A stretch of DNA of 64,000 bases from Streptomyces sp. NBC_00620 (GTDB lineage: Bacteria; Actinomycetota; Actinomycetes; Streptomycetales; Streptomycetaceae). Shown here piece by piece: positions 17,401 through 25,151 of this stretch. A model generated the notes under the pieces. That model worked only from the letters and a program-made list of their open reading frames with translations. It searched no databases and was not told where the DNA came from. The stretch lies in assembly GCF_026341825.1 (NCBI RefSeq), contig NZ_JAPENY010000002.1:992001-1056000 (forward strand), in the 5' to 3' direction. The number at the start of each line of letters is the position of its first letter. Positions within the stretch are counted from its first letter, which is position 1. The position numbers and the translations under genes were made by a program.

Positions 17401-17983
17401 CCGAGGAGAATGAGGCAGCGGCGACGCGCTGCACGCTCTCCCAGGCCTCGGTCAGTTCATCGGCTGAGCGACATGCCGACATACCGATGCCACCGCCACC
17501 GCCGGTGGCCTTGAGCATCACGGGATAGCCGATGCGGTCGGCTTCGAGCAGGGCTTCAGCGAGGTCGGAGAGCAGTCCTGTGCCCGGTGCCAGGGGCACT
17601 CCGGCCGCCTGAGCCGCCGCCCGCGCCGTGTGCTTCGCCCCGAACAGCTCCAGCTGCTCCGGCGTCGGCCCCACGAACACGATCCCCGCCTCCTCGCAGC
17701 GCCGCGCGAAGTCCGCGTCCTCGGAGAGGAAGCCGTACCCGGGGTGGATCGCCCCGGCGCCGGTCTCCTTCGCCGCCTTGAGGACGAGGTCGGCGTCGAG
17801 GTACGACTCCTTGGCGGGCGCGGGTCCGAGCCGTACCGCCTCGTCGGCCAGCCGTACGTGCGGTGCCGAGCGGTCCGGGTCGGAGTACACCGCCACCGTA
17901 CGCAGGCCGAGTTCGCGGGCCGTCCGGATGATCCGGACCGCGATCTCGCCCCGGTTGGCGACGAGCAGCGTGTCGAAGCTCAT
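14471..17983 (-). CDS. Biotin-dependent urea carboxylase (possibly guanidine carboxylase)
   Basis: A 1170-residue multidomain enzyme. Residues 1-450 are a biotin carboxylase (starts MSFDTLLVANRGEIAVRIIR; ATP-grasp loop KATGGGGGIGMS). Residues 470-1050 carry the KipI/KipA-like (AHS1/AHS2) carboxyltransferase with PGRTGYWQVGVPPCGPMDDL. The C-terminus is a biotinyl domain with EAMKM, the biotinylated lysine near 1133. It carboxylates urea, or in the guanidine pathway guanidine, at the expense of ATP. Start: ATG at 17983, overlapping the DUF1989 gene by ATGA. A longer in-frame reading up to 18598 would run through that gene and is rejected. DUF1989 neighbours favour the guanidine variant, which has often been mis-named urea carboxylase. 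Confidence 0.92.
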   Translation of the reverse strand: MSFDTLLVANRGEIAVRIIRTARELGLRTVAVYSDPDRSAPHVRLADEAVRLGPAPAKESYLDADLVLKAAKETGAGAIHPGYGFLSEDADFARRCEEAGIVFVGPTPEQLELFGAKHTARAAAQAAGVPLAPGTGLLSDLAEALLEADRIGYPVMLKATGGGGGIGMSACRSADELTEAWESVQRVAAASFSSAGVFLERLVERARHVEVQVFGDGRGRVVTFGDRDCSLQRRNQKVLEEAPAPGLPSPVREQLASAARDLCASVGYRSAGTVEFVYDAARQEAYFLEVNTRLQVEHPVTEEIYGVDLVAWMLRLARGESDVVRDPGAPRGHAVEARVYAEDPSREHRPSAGLLTRVEFPGGVRVDGWVETGTEVTTSYDPMLAKVIAYGSDRAHALERLDEALARTRVDGIETNLGLVRAALSDSSFRAATHSTATLAAVSDPTPRVEVVSGGTLTTVQDWPGRTGYWQVGVPPCGPMDDLSFRLGNRALGNHEGAPGLECTLQGPALRFTHATTVCVTGAPAAVTVDGTAAAQWEPVTVPAGSVLEVGAPTQHGLRTYVLFAGGGLDVPAFLGSASTFTLGRFGGHGGRTLRTGDVLHGGAVVPGTAVAAADRPVFGARWHIGALEGPHAAPEFFTEEDIHEFYAADWKVHFNSARTGVRLVGPKPRWARKDGGEAGLHPSNIHDTPYSVGAVDYTGDMPVLLGPDGPSLGGFVCPATVVSSERWKLGQLRPGDTVRFTPVADDGSPRAAIVDSGVLARDGDVTYRRSGDDNLLVEFGPMQLDLALRMRVHALMEAVAGAALDGVTDLTPGIRSLQIQTDPRRLPQRELLAAVRQIVATLPPSDQLVVPSRTVHLPLSWDDPATREAIARYMAGVRDDAPWCPWNIEFIRRVNGLDSVDDVYRTVFDAEYLVLGLGDVYLGAPVATPLDPRHRLVTTKYNPARTWTAENSVGIGGAYLCIYGMEGPGGYQFVGRTTQVWSPWQQRGAFEPGSPWLLRFFDRVKWYPVEPDELLDLRADIISGRFVPRIEEGEFSLAGYESFLAENAGSIAEFRVRQGGAFSAERDAWEAAGEFTRAESVSAPAAPPAEVTVPEGGRLIEAEFAASVWQLNVRPGDKVTRGQPLLALEAMKMESRVPAPMNGVVTEILAKPGDQVEAGTALIVLAPVT

Positions 17984-18579
17984 TCCGGAGCCCCAAGGGT
18001 CATCTGGACCGCGGTCGGCTCGAAGCCGTTGCAAGGGTTGTTGATCTGGGGGCAGTTGGAGACGAGTACGAGTACGTCGCGCTCGGCGCGCAAGGTCAGC
18101 TTCAGCCCCGGGGCCGAGATGCCGTCGACGATGCCGAGGGTGCCGTCCTTCTCGACCGGCACGTTCATGTACCAGTTGATGTTCGAGACCAGATCCCGCT
18201 TGCCCAGCCCGTACTTGGCTCCCTCCGCGAGGAAGTTGTCCACGCATGCGTGCTGCGACCAGGTGTGATGCCCGTACCGGAGCGTGTTCGACTCCTTGGA
18301 GCAGGCGCCGCCGACCGTGTCGTGCCTGCCGACCTCGTCCTCGACGACCGTCATCAGCGGCGTGTGCTCGTTGGACATCAGCACACTGCCGGTGGTGAGG
18401 AAGAGGTTGCCCTGCGCGTGGATCGTGTCCGGCGCGCTGTACCGGACAGCCGTGTCGTGGGCGTCGTACACCAGGAAGTCGACGGCCTGGTTGCCGTGCA
18501 GGTCGGTGATGGTGAGCGTGCCGCCTTCGGGCACGACGGCGGACCAGGCGGCGCGGGCCGGTACTTCCACGGTCTTCAT
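17980..18579 (-). CDS. DUF1989 urea amidolyase-associated protein (UAAP2 type)
   Basis: A 199-residue DUF1989 protein beginning MKTVEVPARAAWSAVVPEGG. Blocks such as GNQAVDFLVYDA, GRHDTVGGACSKESNTLRYG and NINWYMNVPVEKDG, with conserved Cys and His residues, characterise the family. Two such proteins always accompany this carboxylase type. In bacteria growing on guanidine the pair has been described as a carboxyguanidine deiminase that turns carboxyguanidine into allophanate; older annotation calls them urea amidolyase-associated proteins. Both ends overlap the neighbouring genes by 4 bp, so subunits and carboxylase should be made together. Confidence 0.88.
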   Translation of the reverse strand: MKTVEVPARAAWSAVVPEGGTLTITDLHGNQAVDFLVYDAHDTAVRYSAPDTIHAQGNLFLTTGSVLMSNEHTPLMTVVEDEVGRHDTVGGACSKESNTLRYGHHTWSQHACVDNFLAEGAKYGLGKRDLVSNINWYMNVPVEKDGTLGIVDGISAPGLKLTLRAERDVLVLVSNCPQINNPCNGFEPTAVQMTLGAPE

Positions 18580-19400
18580 ATGAGCCCCCTCGCGGCAAGG
18601 AATTCGGCGGTGTTCAGGAAGGCGCGACGGCCCTCGGGCGTGGCTTCCCACAGCGGATCGCCCGCCTTGGTCGCCTCCGAGCGCCAGGCGAGCACCTCCA
18701 GCGGGGAACTGACGTACTCCGGACGGGGATCGGCCGGATGCGGCACGTTCGCGATCAGCACGGTGACGTCCTGCTCGGCGCGCAGGGTCACGCTGCCGCC
18801 CGGACCGGCCGAGCCGGTGAAGTCGAGGGAGCCGTCGTCGCGTACCGCCACGCCCTGGAAGAAGGAGAGCGAGGGCGGCAGATCGCGCGGTTCGAGTCCG
18901 TTCTTGGCCGCGGCCAGCTTGAAGAGCTCACGCCCGGCCGGGGACGCGGACTGCGGCGTCCCGTCCCCGTACCGCGCGGTATTGCGTACGAGCGTGGAGG
19001 TGCCGCACAGCGCGTCGTGCCGCCCGGAGGTGTCGGCGATCAGCGAGGCGAGCACGCGGCCCTGGTCGGACAGGAGGAGCTGACCCTCGCCCAGGTACGC
19101 GTTCCACTGGACCTTGACCGTGTCCGCCACATTCAGGCGCTCCCACGGGCGCTCGGCGGCGTGCAGGAGCAGATGCGCGCAGGCGTCGCCGGTCAGGTCG
19201 GTGAGGCGCAGTTCGGTGCCGCGGGCCAGCACTCTGTGCGTGTAGTTGCCGCCGGCCACGGTCTCCGCCCACACCAGGTGGCCGGCCTCGCAGGGCGGCG
19301 CGGGCCAGCCGCTGGCCGGGACGACGGGCATGGCCTCGGCACGGGTCCCGTCCTGGGAGCGGGCGTGGGCGCGTGCTCCGTATGGGGTTGCTGTCGCCAT
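18576..19400 (-). CDS. DUF1989 urea amidolyase-associated protein (UAAP1 type)
   Basis: First gene of the operon, 274 residues. After a variable N-terminus the DUF1989 core repeats the pattern of its neighbour: LTDLTGDACAHLLLHAAE, TSGRHDALCGTSTLVRNTARYG and LSFFQGVAVRDDGS. The two proteins are clearly paralogous and likely form a heteromer. The ATG at 19400 has CCGGAGG before it. The promoter holds the palindromic operator at 19458-19477, 57 bp upstream. Confidence 0.88.
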   Translation of the reverse strand: MATATPYGARAHARSQDGTRAEAMPVVPASGWPAPPCEAGHLVWAETVAGGNYTHRVLARGTELRLTDLTGDACAHLLLHAAERPWERLNVADTVKVQWNAYLGEGQLLLSDQGRVLASLIADTSGRHDALCGTSTLVRNTARYGDGTPQSASPAGRELFKLAAAKNGLEPRDLPPSLSFFQGVAVRDDGSLDFTGSAGPGGSVTLRAEQDVTVLIANVPHPADPRPEYVSSPLEVLAWRSEATKAGDPLWEATPEGRRAFLNTAEFLAARGLI

Positions 19401-19457
19401 CGCGGGTCCTCCGGCTCCGGGGTTTCGGTCGAGCGACGTTGTTTCCGTCGCTCACCA

Positions 19458-19477
19458 TTTCTGTCGCTCGACAGAAA
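19458..19477. promoter_or_regulatory. Palindromic operator of the carboxylase operon and divergent TetR gene
   Basis: TTTCTGTC-GCTC-GACAGAAA is a perfect 8-bp inverted repeat with a 4-bp centre, placed between the divergent UAAP1 and TetR genes. It is followed by TTAGGAG. Read from the minus strand, CCTAATTTCTGTC suggests that TAATTT is the -10 hexamer and the operator overlaps it. GTCGCTC also recurs at 19447-19453, and its inverse at 19431-19437. An almost identical site precedes the APC permease at 31304-31323. The natural candidate binder is the adjacent TetR protein. Confidence 0.75.
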
Positions 19478-19578
19478 TTAGGAGCGGAGCGGGTCGACGC
19501 CGTGTCTCGTGCGTTGCCGTCCGGTTACCGATCCCTCACGGTGATCGCCGCGTGACCCGGTGTGCGAGGATCGAACAC

Positions 19579-20205
19579 ATGGGAACCGGTGGTGGACGAC
19601 GGGTCGGCCGGCCGCGTGCGGCTCAGCGGCCGGACAGTGGTCTGTCGCCGCGCGACGAACTGCTCGACGCCGCCGCCGACTTGTTCACGACCCGTGGATA
19701 CGCCGCCACGACCACCCGGGCCGTCGCCGAGCGGGCGGGCATGCGGCAGGCGTCGATGTACCACTACGTCTCCGGCAAGGAGGAGCTGCTCGCCGAGCTC
19801 CTGGAGTCCACGGTCACGCCCTCGCTCACCCTCGCCCGGGAACTCCTCGCCGACGACGCGACCCCGGCCGAGGACCGGCTGTGGGAGCTGTGCCGCACGG
19901 ACGTCGAGCTGCTCTGCGGCGGCCCGCACAACCTGGGCGGTCTCTATCTGCTGCCCGAGGTGCGCGCCGAGGGCTTCGCAGGCTTCCATGCCGTACGGGC
20001 CGAACTGAAGGACACCTACCGGCAGTTGCTCGCCGCGACGGCCGCGGGGGGCGCGCTCGCCAAGAGTGAGCTGGATCTGCGGACGGATCTGCTGTTCGGC
20101 CTCATCGAGGGTGTGATCCTCGTGCACCGCTCCGATCCGGAACGGCCGGTGTCCGCGTTCGCCGAGGCCACCGCGGACGCGGCGCTGCGCATCGCCGGTA
20201 TCTGA
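19579..20205 (+). CDS. TetR-family transcriptional regulator
   Basis: A 208-residue TetR protein. After a basic tail, residues ~28-75 form the DNA-binding domain (LLDAAADLFTTRGYAATTTR, VAERAGMRQASMYHYVSGKE). The rest is an all-helical ligand domain. The ATG at 19579 follows GAGGATCG; the frame is open further upstream but crosses the operator. It is divergent from the carboxylase operon with one palindrome between them, the classic layout for an autoregulated local repressor. It probably also controls the permease 10 kb downstream. The likely effector is the substrate or a pathway intermediate. Confidence 0.9.
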   Translation: MGTGGGRRVGRPRAAQRPDSGLSPRDELLDAAADLFTTRGYAATTTRAVAERAGMRQASMYHYVSGKEELLAELLESTVTPSLTLARELLADDATPAEDRLWELCRTDVELLCGGPHNLGGLYLLPEVRAEGFAGFHAVRAELKDTYRQLLAATAAGGALAKSELDLRTDLLFGLIEGVILVHRSDPERPVSAFAEATADAALRIAGI

Positions 20206-20499
20206 CCAACGGGCCCGCTCGGGACGGTTTTCGCATGCCCGTACGCCGTCACGCACCGTGTGCGAATGAAGCCTCAGCGTACAAATGGAGCCGAGGGTAC
20301 TCCTGTCGCGTGGGCGATTTCAGGTGCTTGCTGAATATGACACGGCGTTGATCCGGTCGGACTAAGCTCGCCCGCAGCGCACCGAGTTGAGATGTATTCG
20401 TGCGCTTGTTCCCAAAAGTTCCGAAGATTCAGTTTGAACCATGCCGTTTCCCCCACAAACTTCCCCGATCCCCCAGTCGACTTGTCTCAGAGGGCATAC
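20206..20499. other. Leader/promoter interval before the conservon
   Basis: About 290 bp without a credible gene, clearly less GC-rich than its flanks. I see no clean -10/-35 pair or terminator. The conservon promoter should be here. Short frames that exist on both strands lack coding character. Confidence 0.5.
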
Positions 20500-22098
20500 A
20501 TGGTGAGTGTTCAATCGCCTCCCGGTGGCCGTGAACTTCCCTACGCGCGCGTGCTGTTGCTGCCGGCCATAGTGATGGCCGCGGCGACCGGAGCCGCCGT
20601 CGCCATGGTGACGGACCCGGCCCGGGCCGCCGTCGGCTGGTGCGGAGCCATCGCGACGCTCCTGGTCATCGTGATCGGCGCCGAAGCCGTACGGCGTGGC
20701 CGCGTCGCCCGCGATCTGCGCGCCGATCTGGTGCACCGCACCGCATATCTGGAACAGCGCATCGCCGCCCACGATCAGGAGATCCGGCACTTCTCCCGCA
20801 AGGTCCTGCCCGTAGGGCTCGACCGACTGCACGCCGGCGCATCCCCCTCGGAGGTGATCCGCACCCTCGGCGAGACCGATCCGGATCTCGGCGAACTCCC
20901 CGAGCCGCAGCGCGACTTGCTGGAGACCGTGCTCAACAACATCGACCGCGAGGAATCGATGCGCGACTCCGCGCAGCGAGCCTTCGTCAACATCGCCCGC
21001 CGTGTCCAGGCGATCGTCCACCAGCAGAACAAGGAACTGCGCGAGATGGAGGAGGACCACGGGCGCAACCCCGAGGTCTTCGACGACCTGCTGCGCATCG
21101 ACCACGGCACCGCGCTGATCGGCCGCCTCGCCGACTCCATCGCGGTGCTCGGCGGTGGCCGTCCCGGACGTCAGTGGCCCGAGCCCGTACCGCTGTTCAG
21201 CGTGTTGCGCGGCGCGATGTCGCGCATCCTGGAGTACCGCCGCATCGAGCTGCACAACGTCGTCGAGGTCGCCGTCAACGGCGTGTCCGTCGAACCGATC
21301 ATCCACGCCGTCGCCGAACTCCTCGACAACGCCACGCGCTACTCGCCGCCGCACACCAGGGTGCACGTCACCGCCATCGAGGTGCAGACCGGCATCGCCA
21401 TCGAGATCGAGGACGGCGGCGTCAGCCTGAGCGACGAGGCCCGCGGAAAGGCCGAGGATCTGCTCCGGCAGGCCGCCCTCGGTGTCGACTTCGACGCCCT
21501 CGGCGCGAACCCGCGGCTCGGCATGGCCGTCGTCGGCCGGCTCTCGAAGATGTACAACATGCAGGTCTCGCTCAGGCAGTCCGCGTACGGCGGTGTCCGC
21601 GCCGTCCTCGTCGCGCCCCGGGACATGCTCACCACCGACGACGCCCCCGGTCTCGCGCACGGCGTCGGCATCGCCTCCGTCCCGACCATGGACACGGGCG
21701 GGGTCGAGGGCCCCAACCGCAAGCCCAAGAAGCGCCGCCCGACCACCGGCCCCCGGCTCACCACTCCCAACGGTGACTCCCAGGAGGACGACGTCCCCCA
21801 GGTCACCGAGTGGACGGCCAACGGCCTGCCGCAGCGCCGCAGCCGCGTCAAGGTCTCCTTCCACCAGCGGGCCGCCGATGCCCGCGCGGATGCCGAGGCG
21901 GCCGAGCGCGCCGCTGCGGCGGCCGCCGCCACGCCCTCGTGGGCGGCACCCGTCCCGGAGGAGAAGGAGCCCGAACCCGGCCTGTGGGTCGAGGCGTTCA
22001 TGGAAGGGCTCAAGGGCGACCCGGACCCGGCCGCCGCAACCGGCACGACGATCAAGCCGGCCCCTGTCGAGGCCGACGACGAAGGGGACCCCAAGTGA
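20500..22098 (+). CDS. cvnA9: Conservon protein CvnA: membrane histidine-kinase-like sensor
   Basis: A 532-residue protein with two N-terminal membrane helices (about residues 13-34 and 40-58), a helical region, and a HATPase_c domain with the N-box HAVAELLDNATRYSPP (near 270-285) and the later GMAVVGRLSKMYNMQV block. The tail of ~150 residues is charged and Ala/Pro-rich. In Streptomyces conservons CvnA is a sensor that recruits CvnB, C and D to the membrane, a system compared to eukaryotic G-protein coupled receptors. Position after the HelY helicase and before the pseudouridine synthase fits cvn9 (rarA of S. griseus). ATG at 20500 follows AGAGGG; GTG at 20503 is an alternative. Confidence 0.9.
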   Translation: MVSVQSPPGGRELPYARVLLLPAIVMAAATGAAVAMVTDPARAAVGWCGAIATLLVIVIGAEAVRRGRVARDLRADLVHRTAYLEQRIAAHDQEIRHFSRKVLPVGLDRLHAGASPSEVIRTLGETDPDLGELPEPQRDLLETVLNNIDREESMRDSAQRAFVNIARRVQAIVHQQNKELREMEEDHGRNPEVFDDLLRIDHGTALIGRLADSIAVLGGGRPGRQWPEPVPLFSVLRGAMSRILEYRRIELHNVVEVAVNGVSVEPIIHAVAELLDNATRYSPPHTRVHVTAIEVQTGIAIEIEDGGVSLSDEARGKAEDLLRQAALGVDFDALGANPRLGMAVVGRLSKMYNMQVSLRQSAYGGVRAVLVAPRDMLTTDDAPGLAHGVGIASVPTMDTGGVEGPNRKPKKRRPTTGPRLTTPNGDSQEDDVPQVTEWTANGLPQRRSRVKVSFHQRAADARADAEAAERAAAAAAATPSWAAPVPEEKEPEPGLWVEAFMEGLKGDPDPAAATGTTIKPAPVEADDEGDPK

Positions 22099-22502
22099 TC
22101 CAGCAGCGAGCCAACTTCGACTGGATGCTCAAGGAACTCGCCGACGGGGTACCCGGCGTCCAGCAGATCGTGGTGCTCTCCGCCGACGGGCTGCGCATCG
22201 CGCGGTACGGCGGCGACCCGGACGCCGCCGACCGAGTCGCCGCCGCCTGCGCGGGCCTGCAGAGCCTGGCCGGAGCCGTCGCCAGCGAGATCCCCAACAG
22301 CGACGGCCGGATGCGCATGGTCATCATCGAGATCAACGGCGGCTACTTCTACCTGATGTCGGCGGGACCCAACGCCTATCTCGCGGTCCTCGCCAACCAG
22401 ACCGCGGAGCCCGGACTGATGAGCAACCGCATGCGCGACCTCGTCGTCCGGATCGGAGCCCATCTCACGAGTCCGCCGCGGCGCAACGGGCAGACCGTAT
22501 GA
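22095..22502 (+). CDS. cvnB9: Conservon protein CvnB: roadblock/LC7-domain protein
   Basis: A 135-residue roadblock/LC7 protein (FDWMLKELADGVPGVQQIVV, LSADGLRIARYGG). Such folds act as regulators of small GTPases, and in conservons CvnB binds CvnA and CvnD. The GTG at 22095 overlaps the cvnA stop (GTGA), and its own stop overlaps the ATG of cvnC, so the genes are translationally coupled. Confidence 0.93.
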   Translation: MIQQRANFDWMLKELADGVPGVQQIVVLSADGLRIARYGGDPDAADRVAAACAGLQSLAGAVASEIPNSDGRMRMVIIEINGGYFYLMSAGPNAYLAVLANQTAEPGLMSNRMRDLVVRIGAHLTSPPRRNGQTV

Positions 22503-22972
22503 CTTCTCCGCAACGCCGACGGCGCTACCCCAAGGAAGAACCCGCGGGACCCCCCATCGAGGGAATCGAGGGACTTCTCAACGAGGACCCCTCCCAAGAG
22601 GGACCCTCGAACGAGGGATCTCCGAAAGACGGCCAGGACCGGAAGAACCCCGAGCGCCTGTATCTGCTCACAGGCGGGGCCGAGGGCGGCGACCGGGCCG
22701 CCCTCGACCTGGTCACGTTAATCGTGGCGCGCGCCGAGGCGCCGCCGTCCAACGCCCAGCCGGAGAAGTCGGCGCTGGTCCGGCTCTGTACGGCTCCACT
22801 GTCCGTGGCCGAGATCTCGGCCTATCTCAGTCTGCCGGTCAGCGTGGTGACCGTGCTGCTCACCGAGCTGCTGGCGGCCGAACTGGTGCAGGCGCGCGCC
22901 CCGATCGTCCGCTCGGCGCTCCCTGAACGTTCCCTCCTCGAAGCGGTGATGCATGGACTTCAAAAGCTCTGA
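22499..22972 (+). CDS. cvnC9: Conservon protein CvnC: DUF742 protein
   Basis: A 157-residue DUF742 protein. The conserved C-terminal part has RLYLLTGGAE, LVRLCTAPLSVAEISAYLSL and LLTELLAAELVQ, which resembles a winged helix-turn-helix. The N-terminal 50 residues are acidic and repetitive (LLNEDPSQEGPSNEGSPKDG). In conservons it interacts with CvnB and CvnD. It overlaps cvnB by 4 bp and cvnD by 20 bp. Confidence 0.9.
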   Translation: MTSPQRRRRYPKEEPAGPPIEGIEGLLNEDPSQEGPSNEGSPKDGQDRKNPERLYLLTGGAEGGDRAALDLVTLIVARAEAPPSNAQPEKSALVRLCTAPLSVAEISAYLSLPVSVVTVLLTELLAAELVQARAPIVRSALPERSLLEAVMHGLQKL

Positions 22973-23567
22973 CACCATCACGGGCCCTCGCGCCGAGGAC
23001 CATCTGCCGCACACGATCCAGGCAGCCGTGAAGATCGTCATCGTCGGGGGCTTCGGAGTCGGCAAGACGACCATGGTGGGCTCCGTCAGCGAGATCAAGC
23101 CGCTGACCACGGAGGAGACCATGACGCAGGCCGGGATCGGAGTCGACGACAACTACGGCTCCGAGACCAAGACGGCCACCACCGTCGCCATGGACTTCGG
23201 CAGGATCTCGATCACCGAACAGCTGGTGCTCTACCTCTTCGGCACACCGGGCCAGGAACGCTTCTGGTTCCTCTGGAACGGCCTCTTCGAGGGAGCACTC
23301 GGCGCGGTCGTCCTGATCGACACCCGCCGCCTGGAGGTCAGCTTCGACGTGATCGGCCGCCTGGAGGAGCGCGGGGTGCCGTTCGTCGTCGCCATAAACG
23401 ACTTCCCGGACGCGCCCCGCTATCCGGTCGAGGAACTGCGGACCGCGCTCGACCTCTCCGAGGACATCCCGATCATCAAGTGCGACGCGCGCCGCAGGGC
23501 CTCCAGCCGGGATGTCCTGATGACGCTGATGCGCTTCCTGCACTCGCTGGCCATGACACGCACCTGA
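22953..23567 (+). CDS. cvnD9: Conservon protein CvnD: Ras-like small GTPase
   Basis: A 204-residue GTPase (DUF/ATP-GTP-binding family). The P-loop GGFGVGKTT lies at residues 32-40, the switch II equivalent is LFGTPGQERFWFLWNGL, and INDFPD takes the place of the NKxD base-recognition motif. CvnD is the G-protein-like element of the conservon and cycles on the CvnA/B/C platform. The start lies 20 bp inside cvnC, an unusually long overlap, but the conserved N-terminus needs it. Confidence 0.93.
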   Translation: MDFKSSDTITGPRAEDHLPHTIQAAVKIVIVGGFGVGKTTMVGSVSEIKPLTTEETMTQAGIGVDDNYGSETKTATTVAMDFGRISITEQLVLYLFGTPGQERFWFLWNGLFEGALGAVVLIDTRRLEVSFDVIGRLEERGVPFVVAINDFPDAPRYPVEELRTALDLSEDIPIIKCDARRRASSRDVLMTLMRFLHSLAMTRT

Positions 23568-23648
23568 GCCCCCCGTACGCGTCGAATCAGTACGCAGCTA
23601 CGCCAACTCCCAAGACACCGGATCCACTTCAGTTTCGGAGCGATCACC

Positions 23649-25133
23649 GTGACGCCTGAATCCCACTCCCAGACCGGTACGGACGACACCACGCTCGGTC
23701 CGCCGCCCGGCTGCCCCGCCCACGGCCTCGGTCCCGGCGGACTGCGCCGGCTGTACGGCCCCGACGCCGAGGATCTGGGAGCCGTGTACGAGAAACTCCG
23801 GGCCGAGCACGGCGTGGTGGCTCCCGCCCTGCTCCACGAGGACGTGCCGATCTGGGTGGTGCTCGGTCACGGCGAGAACATGCACATGGTGCGCACTCCC
23901 TCGCAGTACTCCCGTGACACCCAGTTGTGGACCGCCCTGCAGGACGGCACGATCAAGCCCGATCACCCGCTCATGCCGATCGTCGCCTGGCAGCCCATCT
24001 GCTGCCACGCGGAGGGCGACGAGCACCTGCGACTGCGCGGGGCGGTCACCGGCGCGATGACGACCATCGACCACCGGGGCCTCCGCCGCCACATCAACCG
24101 CGCGACCCAGCACCTCGTCAACAAGTTCTGCGAGGAGGGCAGGGCCGAACTGGTCGGCCAGTTCGCAGAGCACCTGCCGATGGCGGTGATGTGCGAGATC
24201 CTCGGCATGCCGGAGGAGTACAACGACCGGATCGTGCAGGCCGCCCGGGACATGCTCAAGGGCACCGAGACCGCCATCGCCAGCAACGCGTACCTCATGG
24301 ACGTCCTGATGCGGCTCACCGTCCGCCGCCGGGCCGAACCCAGGGACGACTTCACCAGCCACCTGATCAACCACCCGGCGAGGCTCACCGACGAGGAGGT
24401 CGGCCAGCACTTGCGCGTCGTCATGATCGTCTCGTACGAGGCCACCGCCAATCTGCTCGCCAACGTACTGCGAGTGGTACTCACCGACCCGGGGTTCCGC
24501 GCCCGGCTCAACGGCGGCCAGATGACGGTGCCCCAGGCGGTCGAGCAGTCCCTGTGGGACGAGCCGCCGTTCAGCGCCATCCTCCCCTACGTCGCCAAGC
24601 AGGAGACCGAGCTGGGCGGCCAGCGCATCCGCAAGGGCGAGGGCCTCATTTTCGGCATCGCGCCGGGCAACGTGGACCCGTGTGTCCGCCCCGACCTCAA
24701 GGCCAACATGCAGGGCAACCGCTCCCACCTCGCCTTCGGCGGCGGCCCCCACGAGTGCCCGGGGCAGGACATCGGCCGCGCCATCGCCGACGTGGGCGTC
24801 GACGCGCTGCTGACCCGCCTCCCGGACGTTCAACTCGCGTGCGAGGAGGACGAGCTGCGCTGGCGGGCGTCCATCTCGAACCGGCACCTGGTGGAACTGC
24901 CGGTGAAGTTCGCGCCGAAGCCCCAGCAGGACGTCATGCAGCGGCCCTCCATCAACCCGCTGCCGCCGCAGCGCGCGAACAACTGGCAGGTGAGCACGCC
25001 ACAGCCGCAGTCGCAGGCACAGCCACAGTCCACAGCTCCGGAGCCCGCCGCTCCGACGTCGGCGGCGACGCCCGAACCGGCCCGTCGGCCGGGCGTGTTC
25101 CGGCGCATCCTGCGCTGGTGGCGCGGCAACTGA
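23649..25133 (+). CDS. cvnE9: Conservon cytochrome P450 of the ExxR-less CYP157 type
   Basis: A 494-residue P450-fold protein closing the conservon (rarE-like). The haem-thiolate loop FGGGPHECPGQD is intact with Cys370, so haem should bind. The K-helix ExxR, nearly invariant in P450s, is absent: the position reads EQSLW at 299-303. The I-helix (IVSYEATANLL) lacks the usual AGxxT. This matches the CYP157 family, known for lacking ExxR. The C-terminal ~75 residues are a Pro/Gln-rich linker ending in a basic, tryptophan-containing tail (RRILRWWRGN) that could touch the membrane. Substrate and activity are unknown; a regulatory or structural role in the conservon complex is possible. GTG at 23649 after GGAGCG. 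Confidence 0.92.
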   Translation: MTPESHSQTGTDDTTLGPPPGCPAHGLGPGGLRRLYGPDAEDLGAVYEKLRAEHGVVAPALLHEDVPIWVVLGHGENMHMVRTPSQYSRDTQLWTALQDGTIKPDHPLMPIVAWQPICCHAEGDEHLRLRGAVTGAMTTIDHRGLRRHINRATQHLVNKFCEEGRAELVGQFAEHLPMAVMCEILGMPEEYNDRIVQAARDMLKGTETAIASNAYLMDVLMRLTVRRRAEPRDDFTSHLINHPARLTDEEVGQHLRVVMIVSYEATANLLANVLRVVLTDPGFRARLNGGQMTVPQAVEQSLWDEPPFSAILPYVAKQETELGGQRIRKGEGLIFGIAPGNVDPCVRPDLKANMQGNRSHLAFGGGPHECPGQDIGRAIADVGVDALLTRLPDVQLACEEDELRWRASISNRHLVELPVKFAPKPQQDVMQRPSINPLPPQRANNWQVSTPQPQSQAQPQSTAPEPAAPTSAATPEPARRPGVFRRILRWWRGN

Positions 25134-25151
25134 GCCGACCGGACGCTGGGG

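Noticed and set aside
14372-17413. About 1000-codon open frame opposite the carboxylase gene
   Set aside because: Low-complexity Arg/Gly/Val/Asp-rich translation without any family motif; the minus strand encodes a complete carboxylase.
14471-18598. Carboxylase frame extended upstream by about 200 residues
   Set aside because: The extra part is an out-of-frame reading of the DUF1989 gene; the conserved biotin carboxylase N-terminus begins at 17983.
24020-24790. Possible frameshift in the conservon P450 because ExxR is missing
   Set aside because: Sequence on both sides of EQSLW aligns with P450 structure in one frame, and the haem loop follows at normal distance.
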